Source: Verrucomicrobiota bacterium
GTDB lineage: Bacteria; Verrucomicrobiota; Verrucomicrobiia; Limisphaerales; UBA1096
Length of the DNA stretch: 32,627 bases
Direction of reading: 5' to 3'
NCBI GenBank assembly: GCA_030749225.1
Contig: JASMKO010000014.1
Span: 1-32,627 of the forward strand
The stretch's first letter is position 1. The number at the start of each line of letters is the position of its first letter. Of this stretch, positions 22,195-30,177 are shown piece after piece. A model generated the notes under the pieces. That model was not told where the DNA came from and made no database searches. It saw only the letters and a list, made by a program, of their open reading frames with translations. The position numbers and the translations under genes are program-made.

Positions 22195-24786
22195 ATGCAA
22201 CCGGCAGCTTGGTATGCGTCCGGCGTGCCCGACGACACCTCCAAATTCAAGTACAAGGCCTTTATCAGCTATTCACATCGGGACGAAAAATGGGGGCAGT
22301 GGCTCCATCGCGGTATTGAGAGATACCGTGTACCGAAGGCTATCGTTGGGCGTAAGACATTGTACGGCACAGTCCCCAAGCGCCTCTTTCCAGTGTTTCG
22401 GGATCGGGAGGAACTCCCGACAGCCGCCGACCTGAGCGAGGTTATCAGCAAGGGGTTGAGGGACTCGAGCCACCTGATCGTCATTTGCTCGCCACACGCA
22501 GCCAAGTCGCAATGGGTAAATGAGGAGGTGCTCACTTTTAAGAAGCTCGGGAAACAAAACCGGATCATCTGCCTGATTGTCGACGGGGAACCCAACGTGC
22601 TCGACAAGCCGGAGCTTGACCTGGAGGAATGTTTCCCGCCGGCGTTGAAGGTGGTCGCCGATGACGACGGCAACCTGACGGACATCGAGGCGGAACCGAT
22701 CGCAGCTGATGCCCGGCAGGACAAGGACGGCAAGGCCAACGCCCTCATGAAAGTGCTCTCTGGGATGCTTGGGGTGGGATTCGACGAGATCAAGCAGCGC
22801 GACCTAGCCCGCAAGCACCGTCAGGCGGCGATCCTCGGCATCGGCTCAGCAGTGCTCGCAGGCGTGATGGGCCTGCTGACGGTCTGGGCCGTGATCAACA
22901 AAAACCAGGCAGTCGCGGCCAAGGATGAAGCCGAGGAACGGTTGTACCGATCCCAGATTTTGCAGGCGGCCAACTTTTCTAAAGAGAAAAATTACGGCTT
23001 GGCTACCCAGGCGCTGCTCGAGGCACCCGCGAGGTTTCGCAACTTTGAGTGGGGCTACCTGCTAAGGAAGGCCAACCCCCAACTGACTGTGCTCGATGGG
23101 AGCATGCAGAACATCTACTCGCTGGCGGCAAGCCCGGATGGAGCAAGACTGGCGACCGGATCGGAGGATACGACGGCGCGAATCTGGGATGCGCAAAGCG
23201 GCCGGCAACTGAAGATCCTCGAGGGTCATGTGGGTGTCATCGAGTCGGTGGCGTACAGCCCGGACGGCCGTCGGATCGCCACGGGCGCTGGGGACAAAAC
23301 CGTCCGCATATGGGACGCGCAGTCGGGGGAGGCATTGCTGGTGTTGAAAGGACATGACGATGAGGTGCGGTCGGTGGCCTACAGTTCGGACGGGAGGAGA
23401 ATTGTCTCGAGTTCAATCGACCGGACGGCGCGGGTTTGGGACGCCCAAGACGGGACGCAACTGAAGCTTCTGGAGGGGCACGTTGATTTCCTCGAGTCGG
23501 CGATCTTCAGCCCCGACGACAAAAAAATCGTCACTGCCACGGAAAATAAAATTGTCCGCGTCTGGGATGCGGACAGCGGGCAACTGCTGAAAAATCTCGG
23601 CGAATACCTGAAGCCGATCGCCTCGGCTGTTGATGTGATTGAAGGGAAAAACCCGGCGACTCTGGATCAGGACGGTGAAACGGATCTGCAGGAATTCGTT
23701 CTTGAGGAATTCGACGCCGTCATTGAGTCGATGGCGACGAGTTCGCAAGGCGGTAGGATTGTCACCGTTTTTGAGGATGGGTCGGCCCGGATCTGGGCTG
23801 CCCAGGGTGAACAGGCGCGCACGGTTCTGGAGGGGCACAGCGGCGTGGTGTATTCGGTGGCAACGAGCCCAGACGGCAAACGGATCGTCACCGGCTCCAA
23901 TGACCGGACTGCCCGAATCTGGGAGTCGCTGACAGGACGGCAACTCACTCTAATGGATCTCTCGAACCGTATCTGGTCCGTGGCGTACGGCCCGAAAGGC
24001 AAACGGGTCGCCATCGGCTTTCAGGACAGCAAGGCCCAGGTCTGGGATATCTTGAGCCACAAACAAATCGCGGAATTGAAAAGTTCGGGCTATGGCAGAA
24101 TCTACTCCGTCGCCTTCAGCCCTGACGGCTCGCGAATCGTCACCGGATCCGCCGACAAAATGACTCGGGTTTGGGATGCTCAAAGTGGTCAGCAACTCAT
24201 GGTCCTGGATAGTAAAAGTTATGGAGAGGTTTACTCGGTGGCCTTCAGCCCGGATGGCAAACACATTCTCAGCGGTTCCTCCGATAAGGCGGCTCGGATT
24301 TGGGATGCTAAAACCGGCGAACAAATCAGTATCCTGAAGCACGGCGACGGGGTGAACTCTGCCGCCTACAACCGGGACGGGAGTAAAATCATCACCGGCT
24401 CCATCGACAGGACAACGCGCATATGGGATTCCGAAACAGGAAAAGAGCTGATGTCGCTTAAGGGCCAGAATGCTGAGATCTCATCCGTCGCCTTCAGCCC
24501 GGATGATACCCGAATCGTTACAGCTTCAATTGACAATACAATATGGATTTGGGATGCCGAAAGCGGCCGTCAATTGATGATCCTCGAAGGACACGGCGAC
24601 GAAATTTCAGCCGCAAAATTCAGCCCGGATGGAAGAAGAATTGTCTCAGCTTCACGCGACCGGACAGCCCGAATTTGGGAGGCCGCCCCTTGGAAACTAG
24701 AAGACTACCCGGGCGACTCTTCATTATCGCTGATGCAGCGATACAACCTATGGAGCCACCTACGGCACCAAGACCGTTCTCGTTGA
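22195..24786 (+). CDS. TIR domain - transmembrane - 12-repeat WD40 protein
   Basis: Protein of 863 residues. Residues 18-135 form a TIR domain opening with KYKAFISYSHRD. SQWVNEEVLT (105-114) aligns with the SARM1 catalytic helix (WVHKEIVT), putting the putative NADase Glu at 111. After a charged linker, a single membrane helix lies at about 212-234, then a FRNFEWGYLL motif (281-290) and about twelve WD40 repeats (RIWDAQSG-type) from about 300 to the C terminus, with a 40-residue acidic insertion between repeats 4 and 5. The architecture suggests a membrane-anchored signalling or defence protein whose propeller senses a ligand and clusters the TIR domain. The ATG at 22195 is chosen because upstream codons overlap a dispersed repeat. 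No TTGGCCAA copy occurs in its 2.6 kb. No obvious defence partners adjoin. Confidence 0.9.
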   Translation: MQPAAWYASGVPDDTSKFKYKAFISYSHRDEKWGQWLHRGIERYRVPKAIVGRKTLYGTVPKRLFPVFRDREELPTAADLSEVISKGLRDSSHLIVICSPHAAKSQWVNEEVLTFKKLGKQNRIICLIVDGEPNVLDKPELDLEECFPPALKVVADDDGNLTDIEAEPIAADARQDKDGKANALMKVLSGMLGVGFDEIKQRDLARKHRQAAILGIGSAVLAGVMGLLTVWAVINKNQAVAAKDEAEERLYRSQILQAANFSKEKNYGLATQALLEAPARFRNFEWGYLLRKANPQLTVLDGSMQNIYSLAASPDGARLATGSEDTTARIWDAQSGRQLKILEGHVGVIESVAYSPDGRRIATGAGDKTVRIWDAQSGEALLVLKGHDDEVRSVAYSSDGRRIVSSSIDRTARVWDAQDGTQLKLLEGHVDFLESAIFSPDDKKIVTATENKIVRVWDADSGQLLKNLGEYLKPIASAVDVIEGKNPATLDQDGETDLQEFVLEEFDAVIESMATSSQGGRIVTVFEDGSARIWAAQGEQARTVLEGHSGVVYSVATSPDGKRIVTGSNDRTARIWESLTGRQLTLMDLSNRIWSVAYGPKGKRVAIGFQDSKAQVWDILSHKQIAELKSSGYGRIYSVAFSPDGSRIVTGSADKMTRVWDAQSGQQLMVLDSKSYGEVYSVAFSPDGKHILSGSSDKAARIWDAKTGEQISILKHGDGVNSAAYNRDGSKIITGSIDRTTRIWDSETGKELMSLKGQNAEISSVAFSPDDTRIVTASIDNTIWIWDAESGRQLMILEGHGDEISAAKFSPDGRRIVSASRDRTARIWEAAPWKLEDYPGDSSLSLMQRYNLWSHLRHQDRSR

Positions 24787-24853
24787 ACCGAGCGTGGGCA
24801 AGCGACTTGTCTCTCCAAATTCCTTTTTTCACTTATGGTGAAACCAATACGCT

Positions 24854-24886
24854 ATTGACCCCGGACCGCCAGAGCCGGAAACTCCT
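24854..24886 (+). promoter_or_regulatory. Leader element upstream of the glycosidase-like gene
   Basis: ATTGACCCC (24854-24862), 14 bases, GGAAACTCCT (24877-24886), ending 5 bases before the GTG start. The same two blocks with the same 14-base spacing stand before the sulfatase gene at 27520-27552. TTGACC could be a -35 element, but no good -10 is seen. Role unknown; see findings. Confidence 0.5.
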
Positions 24887-24891
24887 TGCCT

Positions 24892-27519
24892 GTGAACCAT
24901 TATTTTTCGTTGTTGCTTGGCTTGGCGCTTGGCCAAGCGGTTGTTGCCCAACCACAGGTGGAACTGCCCACCAACCTTCGGGTGGTGCTGGAGAATACCA
25001 ACCCGGTTTCGAAACCGCTGGATGGGCGATTGCCGATGTTTGTGCTGCCGGTCAGCGGGGCGCTCTCCCCGCTTCCGCTTGGCCAAGCGGAGCAAGTACT
25101 CAACCTCCTTTCCAAGCGGGGTATCGGCTATTCGGTCAACTGGAACCACAACGCATTTGATGAGTCGCTGAAGGAGGGTCTGCGCATTGGCAGGCTACAA
25201 CAGCAAAAGGGCGAGATGGTCTCGGTGCATGCCACGAGTTGCCTGTACTCCTTTTTTGACGGGACGGCCAAGACCCAGCACCTTGACGACAACGGCAGAC
25301 CGTTTGCCGAGACGTCTTTTGGTGGAACGATGGGATGCCCGTTCACGCTCGAGCATCGCATCCCGGTGATCCGGATGCGGGTGGAGTCTTTTCTGAAAGA
25401 GTATAAGGCAGCCGGAGTGGACATTGATTTCATCTTTGCGGATTGGGAGATCGATGGTCCGATCGAGTGGAATGGCGCCTGGGAAAGTTCCAAGCGGTGC
25501 AGCCGCTGCCGGGAACATGTCCCGGATATGGATGATTTCCGCTCGTTCCAAAATACACTTCGGGAAATTCGTAGTCGTCTTCAGCGCGAGGCGTTTGGCG
25601 ACAACGTCACCCGTTTTTTTCCTGAGGCGCTCGTTGGCAATTACGCTGTCCATCCCCACGACGGACATCGCTACTGGTACGACTATTTTGAGAGAGAAAC
25701 CCCGGACGTCCCGGTGGTAGTGGATCAACGCGCGAAGTATCGCGAGTGGGCACATGAGTTTGACTCGTGCGGTTACACCTTCGCAATGCCGGTAGTCTAT
25801 ACGTGGTATCCGACCTTCGGCTGGTACGACTTTGAGCCAAAGGATTACCGGTGGTTTTACAATATGATGCGGGTCGCCTCCAACGCCGGCCGACACACCC
25901 CGCAGCAGACGCCCATCATCCCGTTCGTCCACTGGCACACCACAGCACCCCCAAAAAAAACGGACCCGGCAGTGGAGCAGTTTAGCCGGGAGAAATACCA
26001 GGAGGTGCTGTGGCACATGCTGCTGCGAGGGCACGACACGTTTTTCCTCTGGTGCACCGGCCCGGAGCTGGCCACTGAAATTCAACTCGTCCATGAGGTC
26101 TACCGAGAAAGCCTCGAGTACAACGGCTTCATCCGACGCGGTGTGCCGGTGCAGTTCGGTGTGCCTTCCGAACCCGGCCCGGTTGTGTCCGGGCTTCGGC
26201 TGGGCAATCGGGTGCTGGCGCGGCGAACCGATTTTGGGTCCGAAACAGGCGACAAAATCGTGACACTGACGGATGGAGGCGCAGTGTCCGCTGCCTCAAA
26301 ACCCGGCATGCAGATTCTGGACGTGAAACAGAAGCCGCGACACCGCGGGATCCTCACAGACCACAACGGCAGACAACGGTTCCCAATCGGTTCATACGAG
26401 TTCCCCGGCGACGGAGAGAGACTCCGGAGCATGGCCGAAAGCGGATTCAACCTGCTCCGGTGCGGCAACCGCGACGCGCTGGACACTGCCCACAAACTTG
26501 GGTTGATGGGCTGGGTGCCGCTCAACGTGCAGGAGGGGGCCACCCCGGGGTTGCGGAAACAGGTTGAGGCACTGCGAGATCACCCCGCGGTCGCTGTTTG
26601 GGAGGGGCCAGATGAGATCGTGTGGACGTTCACGGCGTACAGTTTCCTGAAGGAACGGGCCGGCTTCACCCGCGAGGACTGGAACAACCAGATCCCCAAG
26701 GCGGTGAACTACGCCCGCAAGGAAGGCGGCCGGGTGATTGCGAACATGCACGAGGGCATCCGGCTTGTCCGAGAACTGGACCAACGCGGCCTCCCGTTCT
26801 GGATCAACGAGGCTGCAGACAGCGACGTGAAGTACACACGCGACTACATCGGCTCGGTCGACATCACCGGCTGCGACTACTATGCCATTCGCAAAACAGG
26901 GTCCGACCTGCAGAGCATCGGTCGGCTGGTGCAGCGCTGGGATGCCATCGGCCATGGCAGACCGGTCTGGATGGTGTTGCAGGGTTTCTCCTGGCACAAT
27001 ATTCGCCCCGACCGCGAGCGGCTCTATCCGTCGTTTGATCAGTCACGGTTCATGGCCTACGACGGTATCGTGCACGGTGCGAGTGGCATCCTTTACTGGG
27101 GAACACAGACCATCGACGACCCGCTTTTTCGCGAATCGCTCCACGCCCTCACCGCCGAGATGAGTCAACTGGAACCATTTCTCGTTGGCGACGATCATCA
27201 GCTCGAGGTGGCCGTTATCGATGATCTTTTCGACAAACCGGGCCTGGGCGTCCGCGGTTTGCTGAAACGCAGCGGCGGCAATCATCTGCTGATCCTGGTG
27301 AACGAGGACGAGCACCGCCACCTTGGCGTCGACGTGACCGGATTAAAGCAGTTGAACGGTCGCATCCTGCATCTGCTTTACGGCGACGAACTGGCCGAGG
27401 TCCAGCAGGGTAGCATCGTCACCCGGATGCAGCCGTATGAGGTGAAAATCTTTTGCACCAGTGCCCGTTTTGAGACCAAGCGGACGAAGGGGCGGGATTA
27501 CACCGATGCAGGAGAATGA
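24892..27519 (+). CDS. Secreted glycosidase-like protein with two barrel-like regions
   Basis: Large exported protein of 875 residues. The GTG at 24892 gives VNHYFSLLLGLALGQAVVAQ, a signal peptide with cleavage near VVA; a TTG two codons earlier is possible. The first half (about 30-440) has DIDFIFADWEID, FFPEALVGNY, FAMPVVYTWYPTFGWYDFE and FLWCTGPE, typical of TIM-barrel glycoside hydrolases, with a zinc-like CSRCREH. The second half (about 490-800) starts with ILTDHNGRQRFPIGSYEF and has HPAVAVWEGPDEIVWT (a candidate acid/base Glu or Asp), WINEAADSD and GASGILYWGTQT, like GH2/GH5-related barrels. I cannot assign a GH family. The sulfatase follows after 39 bases with a matching leader, so both probably attack one sulfated glycan. 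Confidence 0.75.
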   Translation: MNHYFSLLLGLALGQAVVAQPQVELPTNLRVVLENTNPVSKPLDGRLPMFVLPVSGALSPLPLGQAEQVLNLLSKRGIGYSVNWNHNAFDESLKEGLRIGRLQQQKGEMVSVHATSCLYSFFDGTAKTQHLDDNGRPFAETSFGGTMGCPFTLEHRIPVIRMRVESFLKEYKAAGVDIDFIFADWEIDGPIEWNGAWESSKRCSRCREHVPDMDDFRSFQNTLREIRSRLQREAFGDNVTRFFPEALVGNYAVHPHDGHRYWYDYFERETPDVPVVVDQRAKYREWAHEFDSCGYTFAMPVVYTWYPTFGWYDFEPKDYRWFYNMMRVASNAGRHTPQQTPIIPFVHWHTTAPPKKTDPAVEQFSREKYQEVLWHMLLRGHDTFFLWCTGPELATEIQLVHEVYRESLEYNGFIRRGVPVQFGVPSEPGPVVSGLRLGNRVLARRTDFGSETGDKIVTLTDGGAVSAASKPGMQILDVKQKPRHRGILTDHNGRQRFPIGSYEFPGDGERLRSMAESGFNLLRCGNRDALDTAHKLGLMGWVPLNVQEGATPGLRKQVEALRDHPAVAVWEGPDEIVWTFTAYSFLKERAGFTREDWNNQIPKAVNYARKEGGRVIANMHEGIRLVRELDQRGLPFWINEAADSDVKYTRDYIGSVDITGCDYYAIRKTGSDLQSIGRLVQRWDAIGHGRPVWMVLQGFSWHNIRPDRERLYPSFDQSRFMAYDGIVHGASGILYWGTQTIDDPLFRESLHALTAEMSQLEPFLVGDDHQLEVAVIDDLFDKPGLGVRGLLKRSGGNHLLILVNEDEHRHLGVDVTGLKQLNGRILHLLYGDELAEVQQGSIVTRMQPYEVKIFCTSARFETKRTKGRDYTDAGE
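24926..24939. repeat. 14-bp palindrome in a signal-peptide coding region
   Basis: Perfect CGCTTGGCCAAGCG, read in frame as A-L-G-Q-A in the signal peptide of the glycosidase-like protein. An 18-bp copy (25074-25091) follows 148 bases later in the same gene, read as P-L-G-Q-A. Confidence 0.85.
25074..25091. repeat. 18-bp perfect palindrome inside coding sequence
   Basis: TCCGCTTGG/CCAAGCGGA, perfect over 18 bases, encoding P-L-G-Q-A in the N-terminal part of the glycosidase-like protein. Confidence 0.85.
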
Positions 27520-27552
27520 ATTGACCCCACTCCCCACTGGCGGGAAGCTCCT
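27520..27552 (+). promoter_or_regulatory. Leader element upstream of the sulfatase gene
   Basis: ATTGACCCC (27520-27528), 14 bases, GGAAGCTCCT (27543-27552), ending 6 bases before the sulfatase ATG. It begins on the base directly after the TGA of the upstream gene. It matches the element at 24854-24886 at 18 of 19 conserved positions with the same spacing. Confidence 0.5.
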
Positions 27553-27558
27553 CTACCC

Positions 27559-28992
27559 ATGAATCGCATTTATTTGCTGCTGGTTTTCCTTGCGCTTGGC
27601 CAAGCGGCCGACGCCCTGGCCAAACGGCCCAACTTTCTCATCATTATGGCCGACGACTGCACGTACAACGACCTCAGGTTGTACGGCGGCCAAAACGCCC
27701 GGACCCCGAACATTGATCGCTTGGCCAAGCAAGGGCTGACGTTCAACCGCGCCTACCTTGCAGAGGCGATGTGCCAACCGTGCCGCGCCGAGTTGATGAC
27801 CGGCCAGTATCCACTGCATAACGGCTGTGCGTGGAACCATTCCGCCAGCCAACCCAACGTAAAGAGCATTCCGCACCACCTCGGCGCGCTGGGTTACCGC
27901 GTCGGCATCACCGGCAAGGTGCACGTCAAGCCGGCCGCGGCTTTCCCGTTTGAAATCATCGGTGGTTTCGACCCCAGCTGTGTTCGCAACCCCACGCGCG
28001 AACACAAACTCGACGGAATTCGTGGCTTCATGTCGCGGGATGCCGAGCAGCCGTTTTGCCTTGTCGTGGCGCTGGTCGAGCCGCATGTGCCTTGGGTCAT
28101 GGGCGACCCGTCGCAGTACCCGCCAGCTGGGTTGAAGCTCCCGCCAAACATCGCCGATACGCCGCGTACCCGTCAGGACTTTGCCAAGTACCTCGCCGAG
28201 ATCACCTACATGGACGGCCAGGTCAGGCAAGTTCTCGACACGCTCAAGGCCACCAGCGGCTCGGACGATACGGTGGTGTTGTTCACCTCCGAGCAGGGTT
28301 CGCAGTTTCCCGGCAACAAGTGGACGAACTGGAACACCGGCATCCAGACCGCGCTGGTTGTCCGCTGGCCCGGATGCATCCCGGCCGACAAGCGCACCGA
28401 TGCCCTTGTGCAGTACGCCGACATCCTGCCCACGCTCGTCGATCTCGCCGGCGGCAAACCGGACGCGCACCCCTACGACGGCTCCAGTTTCCGCGATGCC
28501 CTGCTCGGCAAAAAACAGGCCCACCGCCGCTATGTCTACGGCATGCACAACAATATCCCGGAGGGGCCGCCCTACCCGATCCGCTCCATCAACGACGGCG
28601 AGTACCACTACATCCGCAACCTGTTGCCGGACGAAATTTATATCGAGAAACACCTCATGGGCGTCCGCGGCAATGGTGCGCTCAACAACCCGTACTGGGG
28701 TACATGGGTCTGGGACTCATGGGACACCCCACGAAGTTACCGACTGGTCAAGCGCTACATGCACCGACCGGCTGAGCAGCTTTACCGCGTAACCGATGAC
28801 CCCTATGAAATGAATAATTTGATCGGAGACAAGACCAAGGCTAAGCACTTGGCCAAGCTCCGCGCGGAGCTGGATCGGTGGATGAAAGCGCAGAACGATC
28901 CCGGTGCCGCAGTCGACACCCCCGAAGCTATCCAAGCCTCAAAAAGGGGAGAACACCTTCACGGCACTTCGGCAAACCGATCGGCCAGATAA
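27559..28992 (+). CDS. Type I (formylglycine-dependent) sulfatase, exported
   Basis: Arylsulfatase-family enzyme of 477 residues that removes sulfate esters, here probably from a sulfated polysaccharide in the periplasm or outside. The signal peptide MNRIYLLLVFLALGQAADA is followed by PNFLIIMADD, whose Asp32-Asp33 bind calcium. The maturation motif CQPCRAELMTG (72-82) has Cys72 as the residue converted to formylglycine by an anaerobic or aerobic maturase not present in this window. GKVHVKP, ALVEPHVPW and the second metal segment FTSEQGSQFPGNKW follow in order. The ALGQA of the signal is encoded by a 14-base palindrome copy (27593-27606). Sulfatase subfamily and substrate cannot be assigned. 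Confidence 0.93.
   Translation: MNRIYLLLVFLALGQAADALAKRPNFLIIMADDCTYNDLRLYGGQNARTPNIDRLAKQGLTFNRAYLAEAMCQPCRAELMTGQYPLHNGCAWNHSASQPNVKSIPHHLGALGYRVGITGKVHVKPAAAFPFEIIGGFDPSCVRNPTREHKLDGIRGFMSRDAEQPFCLVVALVEPHVPWVMGDPSQYPPAGLKLPPNIADTPRTRQDFAKYLAEITYMDGQVRQVLDTLKATSGSDDTVVLFTSEQGSQFPGNKWTNWNTGIQTALVVRWPGCIPADKRTDALVQYADILPTLVDLAGGKPDAHPYDGSSFRDALLGKKQAHRRYVYGMHNNIPEGPPYPIRSINDGEYHYIRNLLPDEIYIEKHLMGVRGNGALNNPYWGTWVWDSWDTPRSYRLVKRYMHRPAEQLYRVTDDPYEMNNLIGDKTKAKHLAKLRAELDRWMKAQNDPGAAVDTPEAIQASKRGEHLHGTSANRSAR
27593..27606. repeat. 14-bp palindrome in the sulfatase signal-peptide region
   Basis: Perfect CGCTTGGCCAAGCG read as A-L-G-Q-A. A further GCTTGGCCAAGC (TTGGCCAA at 27721-27728) lies in the same gene, read in another frame as L-A-K, and TTGGCCAA at 28849-28856 near its end. 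Confidence 0.85.
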
Positions 28993-29073
28993 AAGAACGC
29001 AATAGAACATCAAGCGGAATCAAATTCATACTAGCTTGGGCAATTGTGACATTGAAGTCCGATTGAGCCGTTT

Positions 29074-30129
29074 TTACCTGCAGCGGGATACGATCTTTTC
29101 AAACAAACCCTTACTGGTCGATTTGCCCGACCACGTGGCGACACCCTTGAAATCCAGCGTCACGGGCCAGACCTCTCCACCCATCTCCCGAGCAAGCAAT
29201 ATACATGCTCGCCGGTGACCTGGCCGGGTGTAAACCACCATGCCTCCACCACCGCCCGCACCGCAGGTTTTGCGGCCAAGTATATGCTCTTCAAGATCAC
29301 GACAATACTTTCGATGTGCAATACTATCGCAGCTGTTGTGAAGACGATAAAGACTCTCACAAGACAGGTTTAAATTGTCGATGTAGCCGACCATATCGCC
29401 ACATTCGAGTGCCATTGCCATGGAGTTCGCAGCATCCCGCAGAGAAAGCAACGCAGTGAAAGTTGTCGAATCTTTCAAGCCATAGGAATCGAGAATATCC
29501 TTATGAATATTCCCAGATACATGAGCCTCGCTGGTATAGATCATGAGTGAATTATGCTCCAGCTCCATAAGAGTGTCGTTAGAAAGCTTCAGGGTTCGAT
29601 GCACAACCCCACCGCCCCTTGTATACTCCAATTTATTGATGCCACCCAAAGCGGCCGCATAGGAATCTTGACTGCCACCAGGGTACCCCAAGTCTTTTCG
29701 CTCAATTTCGTTGGCAATCCGTGCCGTCTCACTCGGTGTCCGAATCTGGCCAAACGCATGATCTAGTGCGGCGACTACTGCCACCCCAAGAGCACCACTG
29801 CCACCCAGTCCCGCACCAGCCGGAACATCAGACTCCGTAACAAGCAGGATGGACTCATCCTCCGGAACCAACCTACGAACAAATGCCTGAAGGAAATCCA
29901 GTCTACCCTTGGGTAGATCTGAAACTGCATTGGCTGTAACACCCATCTGAAGATCCTCAGAATAAATAGTAACTCCATTGCCTGAGGCGAACCGATCAAC
30001 TGAAGCAAATACATGCCGATTAATCGCGAAGTTCACAACAGTGCCACCTTGCTCAACTGAAAAGGGCGGCGCATCTGTGCCACCCCCAGCGGGATCAACA
30101 CGGACGGGTGCTCTACTGCAGAATTTCAA
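29074..30129 (-). CDS. GHMP-family kinase
   Basis: ATP-dependent small-molecule kinase of 351 residues (galactokinase/homoserine/mevalonate kinase superfamily). It most resembles the heptose 7-phosphate kinase/fucokinase-like branch by its start SRAPVRVDPAGGGTDAPPF. The ATP-binding loop is PAGAGLGGSGAL (103-114), followed by KDLGYPGGSQDSYAAALGG and the C-terminal motif GAGGGGGMVVYT. The start is a TTG at 30129; no better codon is in frame. It lies 48 bases after the UroD/MtaA-type gene and is probably co-transcribed with it. Sugar phosphorylation next to corrinoid methyl transfer is an unusual pairing; the substrate may be a methylated sugar released upstream in the pathway, but that is a guess. 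Confidence 0.87.
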   Translation of the reverse strand: MKFCSRAPVRVDPAGGGTDAPPFSVEQGGTVVNFAINRHVFASVDRFASGNGVTIYSEDLQMGVTANAVSDLPKGRLDFLQAFVRRLVPEDESILLVTESDVPAGAGLGGSGALGVAVVAALDHAFGQIRTPSETARIANEIERKDLGYPGGSQDSYAAALGGINKLEYTRGGGVVHRTLKLSNDTLMELEHNSLMIYTSEAHVSGNIHKDILDSYGLKDSTTFTALLSLRDAANSMAMALECGDMVGYIDNLNLSCESLYRLHNSCDSIAHRKYCRDLEEHILGRKTCGAGGGGGMVVYTRPGHRRACILLAREMGGEVWPVTLDFKGVATWSGKSTSKGLFEKIVSRCR

Positions 30130-30177
30130 AATCTAGAATTGCCCCAATGGGGTTCACTGAACTTTAGGTTATTCGAT

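Noticed and set aside
25195..26094. 299-codon leftward frame opposite the glycosidase-like gene
   Set aside because: No start signal or recognisable motif, and the plus-strand protein is coherent across the region.
27553..28653. 366-codon leftward frame opposite the sulfatase
   Set aside because: The sulfatase on the plus strand has its full active-site motif set; the antisense frame is a compositional shadow.
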